Assembly: GCA_045586385.1 (NCBI GenBank)
Contig: JAZNAE010000015.1
Span: 20,434-84,433 of the forward strand
DNA: 64,000 nt
Direction: 5' to 3'
Source: Suilimivivens sp045586385
GTDB taxonomy: Bacteria > Bacillota > Clostridia > Lachnospirales > Lachnospiraceae
Under the pieces are notes generated by a model. The model worked only from the letters and a program-made list of their open reading frames with translations, had not been told where the DNA came from and made no database searches. This document shows, one piece after another, positions 57,744 to 64,000 of the stretch (within the stretch, counting starts at the first letter, position 1; each line of letters starts with the position of its first letter). The position numbers were made by a program, and so were the translations under genes.

Positions 57744-57902
57744 CTATAAGATAGATGTATTTTTATGTTTCTGCAGATAATCCTTTAAAATCATATTTAC
57801 AAATTGGCTGAAGGAGCGGTCGTCTTCTTCTGCCATTTCTTTTATTGCTTCTGCCACATCGCTGTCTAACGAGAGTGAGTATCTTTCTTTCAGTGGTTTC
57901 AT
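57744..57902 (-). CDS. Small RHH protein
   Basis: 52 residues starting at Met 57,902 (AAAGGAG before it on the minus strand; a longer reading to 58,067 has no site). YSLSLDSDVAEAIKEMAEED and RSFSQFVNMILKDYL form a strand and two helices of a ribbon-helix-helix dimer. Solitary antitoxin- or repressor-like. A perfect 17-base palindrome lies 57 bases upstream and may be its operator. Confidence 0.65.
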   Translation of the reverse strand: MKPLKERYSLSLDSDVAEAIKEMAEEDDRSFSQFVNMILKDYLQKHKNTSIL

Positions 57903-57958
57903 AATTGTCTGCTCCTTTCTCCACATTTTATCAAATGTTAATACTATTGTTGACTGGT

Positions 57959-57975
57959 TATGATAAATTATCATA
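57959..57975. promoter_or_regulatory. 17-base perfect palindrome, operator-like
   Basis: TATGATAA-A-TTATCATA between the divergent RHH and GGDEF genes. On the + strand it lies between TTGACT (57,950-57,955) and TATAAT (57,974-57,979). Confidence 0.55.
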
Positions 57976-58049
57976 TAATCATAAAAAGTAATAATTTGTA
58001 ACAACAAATCTGACAAAAATAATAAGATAGATTGTATTGAGAGAAATAA

Positions 58050-58078
58050 TTGTAAAACCGGAACCAATGTACTATAAT
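58050..58078 (+). promoter_or_regulatory. Promoter of GGDEF gene
   Basis: TTGTAA (58,050-58,055) and TATAAT (58,073-58,078), spacer 17, 41 bases before the ATG. Confidence 0.6.
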
Positions 58079-58118
58079 ATTAAAAGTATATATACACAAA
58101 TGGTAGAGGAAATATTTA

Positions 58119-60029
58119 ATGAAAAGAAAGATTGCAGTATGCGGAAATGGTTGGAGTAATGAATATTTAGAAATTGTAATGTCCGGTATTCGTAAATGTG
58201 CAGCGGAAAATAATGCGGATGTTTTCTTCTTTTTTAATTATTCTGTAAATGATACTGAGCCATATAAGCACATAGGTGATACGAATATTAATAAACTGCT
58301 TGAACATGGAGCATTTGACGGAATCATACTTCTTGCAAATACATTCCATTTACAATCAGAAATTGAATATCTGTGCAATTTTGTGAAAGAGACAAATATT
58401 CCTTCCGTCAGTCTGGAATACCACTTGCCCGATATTGATTTTTTGGGTTCCGATAATTATTCCGGAATGTTTGAACTTTGTAATCACCTTGTGGAAGAGC
58501 ATAATGTAAGTGATGTATTGTTTATAAGTGGTCCAAAGGGAAATGCAGAAAGTGAAAGCAGAAGAAAGGCATTGGAAGACGCCCTTAGGAAGAAAAATTT
58601 GTCTTTGAAAGATGAAAATATTTTATACTGTAACTGGAATTATTATGAGGTGGAACCTAAGTTGACTGCATGGCTTAAAGAACACCCTGCGTTGCCTGAC
58701 GTGGTTGTTTGTGCAAATGATGTTATGGCGATGGCGGCATGCTCTGCACTTGAAAACAATGGTATTACTGTGCCGGATGACGTAAAACTTACGGGATTTG
58801 ATCATTTGCTTTCAGTAAGAAGTTATTACCCTACCATTGCAACAGTAGACAGAAATTGGGATGATATGGGATACCAGGGAATGCAGTATCTGCTTGACAA
58901 GATAGATGGGAAACCATCCGTATCATCTAAGTATATTGATTCCAGAGCGGTGACCGGGGAAAGTTGCGGTTGCATGAATCATGAAACCAAGAAAAGAGGC
59001 GGACGAATCAGAGAAAACAGAGTGTATGCGAATTATGTGGAAAACTCTTTCTGGGTGGGACACCTGTGTGACATAGCCGACAGTATATCCTTGATTTCAT
59101 CAGAGCGTGATTTTCACATTTCCGTGAATGAATTTTTTAATAAAAATCACGAATATGAAGGAAGTGAATTTTATATTTGCTTGGTGGAAAATTTTTTCCA
59201 TACACTCAAGGGCACGGCATTGTTAAAAAAGTCGGGATATACTGACAGGATGAATGTAATATGCGGGCTAAAAGATGGTAAGCCACAAGAACAGGCTTAC
59301 ATAGAGACAAAGCGTTTAGTTCCCGGCTATGATGAGGAAGGTGAATGTGGAAGGGTATACGTATTTCTCCCATTATACAGCATAGAAGGTAGTTACGGAT
59401 ATGTGGTTTTTGGAGACGAACTTCCCATTATCTATAATTATTGTATGTACAACTGGGTCAGATCCGTTGTACAGGGGCTTAGCCGTTTGAGACAGAATAT
59501 GATTATTGCAGATTTGCATGATCAGCTTACACAGTTATCCGTCACTGATGGTCTTACAGGGGTGTATAACCGGACAGGTTGTGAAAAAGTTGCATATCCT
59601 TATCTTGAGCAGTGCCATAAGCAGGGAAAAAATGCAGTGCTTATATTTGCAGATATCAATAAAATGAAAGTAATTAATGATAAATACGGACATTTACATG
59701 GAGATACCGCAATCTGTATTGTTGCCGATGTAATCAATGAGGTTCTCGGAGAGGATTGGATTGTAGTACGCTATGGCGGCGATGAATTTTTGGTGGTTGG
59801 AGAATATGTAGATGAGCAGCAGATAGAGGAAGCGATACAGACCATCAACAAGAGATTGGAAGAAAAGGTAATCCAAATGAAATTGCCATATCCATTAAGG
59901 GCCGGTATCGGATACTTTGTAGTGGATGCAAATGAGAAATTGGATTTATCCGAGTGCTTAAAGAAAGCAGATGAAGCTATGTATCTGATGAAGAAACGTC
60001 AGCATGAGGAAATGAGAAAAGAAATTTAG
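58119..60029 (+). CDS. Cytoplasmic sugar-binding-domain/GGDEF protein (diguanylate cyclase)
   Basis: 636 residues, without signal peptide or membrane helix. Residues 1-280 look like a LacI/PurR effector domain without the HTH (IAVCGNGWSNEYLEIVMSGI; GAFDGIILLAN; DVVVCANDVMAMAACSALEN; VKLTGFDHLLSVRSYYPTIA). A middle part follows (300-470, GAF-like). The last 165 residues are GGDEF: TDGLTGVYNRTG, FADINKMKVINDKYGH, and RYGGDEFLVVGE (about 553). No RxxD inhibitory site is visible. It should make cyclic di-GMP in answer to a cytosolic ligand. Motility link with the FliD-like gene is only a guess. Confidence 0.82.
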   Translation: MKRKIAVCGNGWSNEYLEIVMSGIRKCAAENNADVFFFFNYSVNDTEPYKHIGDTNINKLLEHGAFDGIILLANTFHLQSEIEYLCNFVKETNIPSVSLEYHLPDIDFLGSDNYSGMFELCNHLVEEHNVSDVLFISGPKGNAESESRRKALEDALRKKNLSLKDENILYCNWNYYEVEPKLTAWLKEHPALPDVVVCANDVMAMAACSALENNGITVPDDVKLTGFDHLLSVRSYYPTIATVDRNWDDMGYQGMQYLLDKIDGKPSVSSKYIDSRAVTGESCGCMNHETKKRGGRIRENRVYANYVENSFWVGHLCDIADSISLISSERDFHISVNEFFNKNHEYEGSEFYICLVENFFHTLKGTALLKKSGYTDRMNVICGLKDGKPQEQAYIETKRLVPGYDEEGECGRVYVFLPLYSIEGSYGYVVFGDELPIIYNYCMYNWVRSVVQGLSRLRQNMIIADLHDQLTQLSVTDGLTGVYNRTGCEKVAYPYLEQCHKQGKNAVLIFADINKMKVINDKYGHLHGDTAICIVADVINEVLGEDWIVVRYGGDEFLVVGEYVDEQQIEEAIQTINKRLEEKVIQMKLPYPLRAGIGYFVVDANEKLDLSECLKKADEAMYLMKKRQHEEMRKEI

Positions 60030-60045
60030 AGAAAGCAGTTAAAAG

Positions 60046-60071
60046 AGCAATCGCAAAGCGGTTGCTTTTTT
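60046..60071 (+). terminator. Rho-independent terminator
   Basis: AGCAATCGC pairs with GCGGTTGCT around AAA, then T-run. Confidence 0.8.
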
Positions 60072-60147
60072 GTATTGCAATATGTGCGTAAAAATAATAA
60101 TATTATTTATGGACTTAATTATGTGTGAAAGAGGTAGATGGCATAAC

Positions 60148-61929
60148 ATGGAAAAGGAACAAAAAAGGAATAAAAAATGGATTATAATAGCCGGATGTCT
60201 GATGGCACTACTTATCGTTTCTGTAGTAGCCGTTAAAGGTTGGCAGAGTTATCAAAAAAGCCCGGCAGCTTTTGATGCTTATATGGATGAACTTTTTAAA
60301 AATGAGATAGTTGCCAATACCATTAATTTACATTATACATTGGCTTATCCGGAGAACTATGGAATAGAAGATTATGAGGTTTCCCTGGGAGAGTACTCTC
60401 TGGAGAAAATGAAAGAAAGCTATTTGGAAATGGAAGAACTTAAGGATGAGATAGCAGAATTTGACAGGGAGCGCCTCTCCGAGGAACAGAAACTTACCTA
60501 TGATATTGTTCTTAACTATCTGGATACAGAGCTTGAGGCAGAGGATTTACTCCTTTATTCTGAAATACTGGGGCCGACTACAGGATATCAGGCACAGCTT
60601 CCGGTGCTGCTTGCTGAATATACATTCAGAACAGAGCAGGACATTAAAGACTATTTGGAACTTGTTGCACTGGTGGATGATATTGCAGAGCAAATTATCG
60701 AATTTGAGGAAGAAAAGTCAGAGGCCGGTTTGTTTATGGCGGATTATGCGGCAGATGCAATCATTGCCCAGTGCGAAGAGTTTATAGCTGAGCCTGAAGA
60801 AAATTATATGATAGAAGTTTTTAACGATAAGATAGATGCATTTGATGGGCTTTCAGAGGAAAAGAAAGCAGAGTACTGTGAAAAGAATAAAGAGATTATC
60901 ACTACGGAAGTGGTGGATGGTTATGAAACTTTTATTGAGGGATTAACCGACCTGAAAGGCACAGGTACAAATGAACTCGGTCTTTGCTACTATGAGGACG
61001 GAAAAGAGTACTATGAATATCTGGTGTACGCAGGTACCGGCTCAGATAAATCGATTAAAAAACTGGCAAAAGAAACCGAAAAATTTCTGACAGATTATAT
61101 GTATGAATTACAAATGGCTTATTTGGAGAACCCGGAAATTCTCACAGATTTAATGTCCTATGAGTTTGAAGAGGTGGAACCGGCGCAGGCACTTGAAGAT
61201 TTAGCGGAAAAGATAGAAGAGGATTTTCCGACGCCGCCGGATGTGGATTATACCATTAAGTACGTACATTCTTCCATGGAAGAAAATTTAAGTCCGGCAT
61301 TTTATTTGACACCGCCTGTTGATGATTTTGAAGGAAACACCATCTATATTAATAAGAAGTATACGGAAGGTGACAGTGCGGGAACCATGAATCTTTATAC
61401 CACATTGGCACACGAAGGTTATCCGGGACACTTATATCAGAATGTGTACACAGCATCCTGCGATTTACCGCTTGTGAGAAATTTATTTTCCACCACAGGC
61501 TATTCGGAGGGATGGGCTACTTATGTAGAGCATGAATACGGTTACCGTTATGCCGGAATGGATGAACCGCTTGCAAGCCTGTATGCAGGAAATAACGCCA
61601 CCAGCCTTGCACTGAGTGCTTATCTTGATATGAAAATCCATTATGACGGCTGGGACCGGGAGGAAGTCTATGAATATCTTGCATCTTATGGTGTGGCAGA
61701 TAAAGAAGCTGCAGATGAAATTTTCGAGTATATCGTGGAAGAACCGGCCAATTATATGAACTATTTTATCGGTTATTTAGAGATACTGGATTTAAGAGAA
61801 GAGGCAGAAGAAGAGCTGGGAAACGATTTTGACAGTAAGGATTTTCATGAATTTATTATGAGCATTGGGCCTGCGCCTTTTGGCATCATTGAAGAATATA
61901 TGGAAATATGGATGGAAGAACAAAAGTAA
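60148..61929 (+). CDS. DUF885 peptidase-like membrane-anchored protein
   Basis: 593 residues. ATG 60,148 with GAGGT 12 bases before it; earlier Met codons exist at 60,121 but have no better site. An N-terminal helix (WIIIAGCLMALLIVSVVAVK) anchors it outside. The DUF885 body ends in the zinc motif AHEGYPGHLYQ (about 421-431; HExxxxH-like) with SEGWATYVEHEYGY nearby. Family members are thought to be M32/M3-like metallopeptidases. Target peptides unknown. Confidence 0.8.
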   Translation: MEKEQKRNKKWIIIAGCLMALLIVSVVAVKGWQSYQKSPAAFDAYMDELFKNEIVANTINLHYTLAYPENYGIEDYEVSLGEYSLEKMKESYLEMEELKDEIAEFDRERLSEEQKLTYDIVLNYLDTELEAEDLLLYSEILGPTTGYQAQLPVLLAEYTFRTEQDIKDYLELVALVDDIAEQIIEFEEEKSEAGLFMADYAADAIIAQCEEFIAEPEENYMIEVFNDKIDAFDGLSEEKKAEYCEKNKEIITTEVVDGYETFIEGLTDLKGTGTNELGLCYYEDGKEYYEYLVYAGTGSDKSIKKLAKETEKFLTDYMYELQMAYLENPEILTDLMSYEFEEVEPAQALEDLAEKIEEDFPTPPDVDYTIKYVHSSMEENLSPAFYLTPPVDDFEGNTIYINKKYTEGDSAGTMNLYTTLAHEGYPGHLYQNVYTASCDLPLVRNLFSTTGYSEGWATYVEHEYGYRYAGMDEPLASLYAGNNATSLALSAYLDMKIHYDGWDREEVYEYLASYGVADKEAADEIFEYIVEEPANYMNYFIGYLEILDLREEAEEELGNDFDSKDFHEFIMSIGPAPFGIIEEYMEIWMEEQK

Positions 61930-61945
61930 AAAATGGAGGTACAGC

Positions 61946-62344
61946 ATGAAAAAGTTTTTGAATGAATTTAAGCAGTTTGCCCTGCGTGGCAACGTAATGG
62001 ACATGGCAATCGGTATCATTATCGGTGGTGCTTTTACAGGAATCGTAACATCCCTTACGGACAATTTTATTAATCCTGTATTAAATGTGCTGATGGGACA
62101 GGCAACATACACCGGTGCCGATGTGAAGCTGTTTGCATCTGCATTTTTGGCAGCGGTTGTAAACTTCATTATCACTGCATTTATCTTATTCTGCTTAATT
62201 AAGGCCATGAATAAGATGCTGACAATCGGAAAGAAAAAGGAAGAGCCTGCAGCACCTACAACCAAGATATGCCCATATTGCAAGAGCGAAATAGCCATAG
62301 AAGCAACCAGATGTGCACATTGTACATCGCGGCTGACAGAATAG
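61946..62344 (+). CDS. mscL: Large-conductance mechanosensitive channel with C-terminal zinc ribbon
   Basis: 132 residues, ATG 61,946 behind GGAGGT. KFLNEFKQFALRGNVMDMAI and IGIIIGGAFTGIVTSLTDN are the classical MscL start; second helix AAVVNFIITAFILFCLIKAM. The final 30 residues are CPYCKSEIAIEATRCAHC, a zinc ribbon, in place of the usual short helical bundle. It releases solutes on osmotic downshock. Confidence 0.9.
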   Translation: MKKFLNEFKQFALRGNVMDMAIGIIIGGAFTGIVTSLTDNFINPVLNVLMGQATYTGADVKLFASAFLAAVVNFIITAFILFCLIKAMNKMLTIGKKKEEPAAPTTKICPYCKSEIAIEATRCAHCTSRLTE

Positions 62345-62349
62345 AAAGT

Positions 62350-62820
62350 TTATAAAATGGTTTCCATTCCAACCTTTTGGGGTTTAAGACCGCAGGATTC
62401 ATAAAATTTCATGGCAGGTTCATTTAAACTCCATACATTTAAGGTTACGTTATAGCAACCGTGTTCCTTTGCAAAGGAGAGAACCGCATCATAGAGCTTT
62501 TTGCCGATATGCTGTCCGCGGAGATTTTCATCCACGCAAAGGTCATCAATATAGAGAGTTTTCACATCCGTGAGAATATTGTTGTTTAAGTGTTGCTGGA
62601 AGATGCAAAAGGCGTACCCTAAAACATTGTCTTTCTCATCTACCGCAACCAAAATGGGGCGTAGGTCGTCTTTAATTATGTCAGATAGTTCTTCATCGGT
62701 GTATTTTTTTGCACCGTATTTGAACAAATCGGGGCGTCCCTTATGATGGACAAGGCATACCTGCATAAGGAGGTTATTAATGCCTTCCATATCTTTTAAA
62801 CAAGCTCTTCTGATTTCCAT
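62350..62820 (-). CDS. GNAT-family acetyltransferase
   Basis: 156 residues. IRRACLKDMEGINNLLMQVC, LYIDDLCVDENLRGQHIGKKL (acetyl-CoA binding, Q/RxxGxG/A) and FAKEHGCYNVTLNVWSLNEP, KFYESCGLKPQ. Transfers acetyl to an amine; target unknown. Convergent with mscL, divergent from the next gene. Confidence 0.85.
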   Translation of the reverse strand: MEIRRACLKDMEGINNLLMQVCLVHHKGRPDLFKYGAKKYTDEELSDIIKDDLRPILVAVDEKDNVLGYAFCIFQQHLNNNILTDVKTLYIDDLCVDENLRGQHIGKKLYDAVLSFAKEHGCYNVTLNVWSLNEPAMKFYESCGLKPQKVGMETIL

Positions 62821-62874
62821 GTATGGAACCTCTCTTTCTAAAACTGCTATTGATTATAGCACACAGGAGATAAG

Positions 62875-63783
62875 ATGTTAAGTTTATTAGTAAGAAGTAT
62901 CCGCAAAAATTGGGCAAGGGCCGATGCAAAGCGTGATGAGGGGCTAACTACCCCGGAATGTATCAAGCGTCATGATAATCTTTCTTATGGACCATATGGA
63001 GAGGAAAATCTCCTTGACGTTTATTACAAAAAAGATGTGACAGCACCGGCACCGACCATCCTGAATGTACACGGTGGCGGCTGGGTATATGGTTCTAAAG
63101 AAATTTACCAATATTATTGCATGGAACTTGCAAAAAGAGGATTTACCGTTGTCAATATGAATTACCGGCTGGCACCGGAAAGCAAATATCCCGCCCCGCT
63201 TGAGGATATCAATTGTGCTCTTGCTTTTTTGGAAGAAAAAGGAAAAGAATATATGGTTGATACAGAGCAGCTGTTTGTGGTAGGGGATTCTGCAGGAGCG
63301 CAGCTTGCATTTCAGTATGTAACTATCTGTTCCAATCCGGACTACGAGGCTTTGTTTGGTTTTAAAGTTCCAAAAGTAAAAATACGGGCAGTAGCCTTGA
63401 ATTGCGGTATTTACGATTTTAGGTTTATTGTAAATAAAAGCCATGGTAGTGTGTGCGTAGAGTATATCGGTAAGCAAATTGTAAAGAAGATCTTGCATAC
63501 GAAGGAATTTCCGGAAAGTATGAATACCCTTAATTATGTAACGGACAAGTTTCCACCGGCGTTTGTGATGAGTGCCCATAACGACAATATGCTTCCCCAT
63601 GCAAAACCACTGCATGAGTTTCTTTTAGAAAAAGGCGTGGAAAGTGAACTGAAAATTTATGGGAGCAAGCAGCAGAAGGAAGTCGCCCATGTATTTCACG
63701 TAAACTGTAAGTTAGATGAGGCGGTCAAGTGTAATGATGAAGAGTGTGCGTTCTTTTTAAGGTATGCCGACCTTGCAAAGTAA
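62875..63783 (+). CDS. Alpha/beta hydrolase (HSL-type esterase)
   Basis: 302 residues. LNVHGGGWVYGSKEIYQYYC (HGGG oxyanion motif), MNYRLAPESKYPAPLEDINC, VGDSAGAQLAF with Ser139, and FVMSAHNDNMLPHAKPLHEF, HVFHVNCKLDEA with Asp and His. Cuts esters of short-chain acids. Not secreted. Confidence 0.85.
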   Translation: MLSLLVRSIRKNWARADAKRDEGLTTPECIKRHDNLSYGPYGEENLLDVYYKKDVTAPAPTILNVHGGGWVYGSKEIYQYYCMELAKRGFTVVNMNYRLAPESKYPAPLEDINCALAFLEEKGKEYMVDTEQLFVVGDSAGAQLAFQYVTICSNPDYEALFGFKVPKVKIRAVALNCGIYDFRFIVNKSHGSVCVEYIGKQIVKKILHTKEFPESMNTLNYVTDKFPPAFVMSAHNDNMLPHAKPLHEFLLEKGVESELKIYGSKQQKEVAHVFHVNCKLDEAVKCNDEECAFFLRYADLAK

Positions 63784-63801
63784 ACTGAAAATATGTATAA
63801 T
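63773..63801 (+). promoter_or_regulatory. Promoter of aspS
   Basis: TTGCAA (63,773-63,778) and TATAAT (63,796-63,801), spacer 17; overlaps the end of the esterase gene. Confidence 0.65.
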
Positions 63802-63873
63802 CAATTTCGGTGGAAAAATTACGGAAACATTTCGTAAAGAAAATAAGAATATATAGAATATAAAGGAGTCACT

Positions 63874-64000
63874 ATGGTACAGTCAAGAACACATAATTGT
63901 AATCAGTTAAGAATTTCTGACGCAGGTCAGAAGGTTACGATTGTCGGCTGGTATGACAATATGCGTAAAGTCAGCAAAAATCTTGGATTTTTGATTCTTC
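63874..64000 (+). CDS. aspS: Aspartyl-tRNA synthetase, N-terminal part (3' outside window)
   Basis: 42 residues visible, ATG 63,874 behind AAAGGAG. MVQSRTHNCNQLRISDAGQK and VTIVGWYDNMRKVSKNLGFL fit the anticodon-binding OB-fold of AspS (RTHxCGxLR, GWV). HNCNQLR is a variation of the usual CGxLR. The rest is not available, so asparaginyl or related enzymes are not fully excluded. Confidence 0.7.
   Translation, partial: MVQSRTHNCNQLRISDAGQKVTIVGWYDNMRKVSKNLGFLIL

Overview
The window looks like a low-GC Firmicute of the class Clostridia, most likely a Lachnospiraceae-type gut anaerobe. Pointers are the AT-rich composition, strong Shine-Dalgarno sites (AGGAGG type), sigma-A-like promoters, a BMP-type nucleoside uptake system, a KDPG aldolase/kinase pair and a Firmicute-style type VII secretion locus. 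I cannot name the species from the sequence alone. The window joins about 29.5 kb of a prophage (its left end lies outside) to about 34 kb of chromosome.

Prophage, 1 to about 29,570. The left part (1-8,500) holds a broken C5-cytosine methyltransferase with a pentanucleotide repeat, HNH and GIY-YIG nucleases, many tiny and often Cys-rich proteins behind similar leaders, an internal tyrosine recombinase, a DNA adenine-type methyltransferase, a Cro/CI-type regulator, a ribbon-helix-helix (RHH) protein flanked by three copies of an operator-like sequence, and a sigma-like regulator. The late region follows: terminase small subunit, a 440-bp structured non-coding stretch, terminase large subunit, portal, scaffold, coat, head-completion and hub-like proteins, receptor-binding/adhesion proteins, holins, a GH25 lysin, a Gln-rich protein and a 1,670-residue giant protein. 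There is no tape measure, tail tube or sheath gene. The order resembles the P22-type (short-tailed) morphogenetic module, with the last two proteins in the place of ejection proteins. The element ends near a 3' tRNA fragment and its terminator (29,544-29,600), followed by an array of five 54-bp repeats.

Chromosome, 30,121-64,000. First comes a FliD-like protein behind a possible sigma-D promoter, then KDPG aldolase (with an extra VOC-like domain) and KDPG kinase, a lipoprotein and a ZIP metal transporter. A compact type VII secretion operon (35,075-42,646) encodes an EssC-like triple ATPase, a YukD-like protein, five WXG100-type proteins in a row and a GHSKGG alpha/beta hydrolase that is a candidate effector. 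It is followed by an FMN-dependent hydroxy-acid oxidoreductase, an AraC regulator, a subtilisin-like protease, a metallo-beta-lactamase-fold protein and two linked COG0523 (CobW) metal-handling GTPases. Then come tRNA-Leu(AAG) with a 149-bp inverted-repeat element directly behind it, an unusual zinc-ribbon/membrane/sugar-binding fusion protein, a BMP-type nucleoside ABC transporter facing thymidine kinase, an RHH gene divergent from a cytoplasmic sugar-binding-domain/GGDEF protein, a DUF885 peptidase-like protein, MscL with a zinc ribbon, a GNAT acetyltransferase, an esterase and the start of aspS.

The most promising places for something new are the T7SS operon with its five WXG100 proteins and hydrolase, the giant ejection-type protein with an embedded toxin-like domain, the 54-bp repeat array at the prophage edge, the repeat-interrupted methyltransferase, the inverted-repeat element behind tRNA-Leu, and the zinc-ribbon solute-binding fusion.
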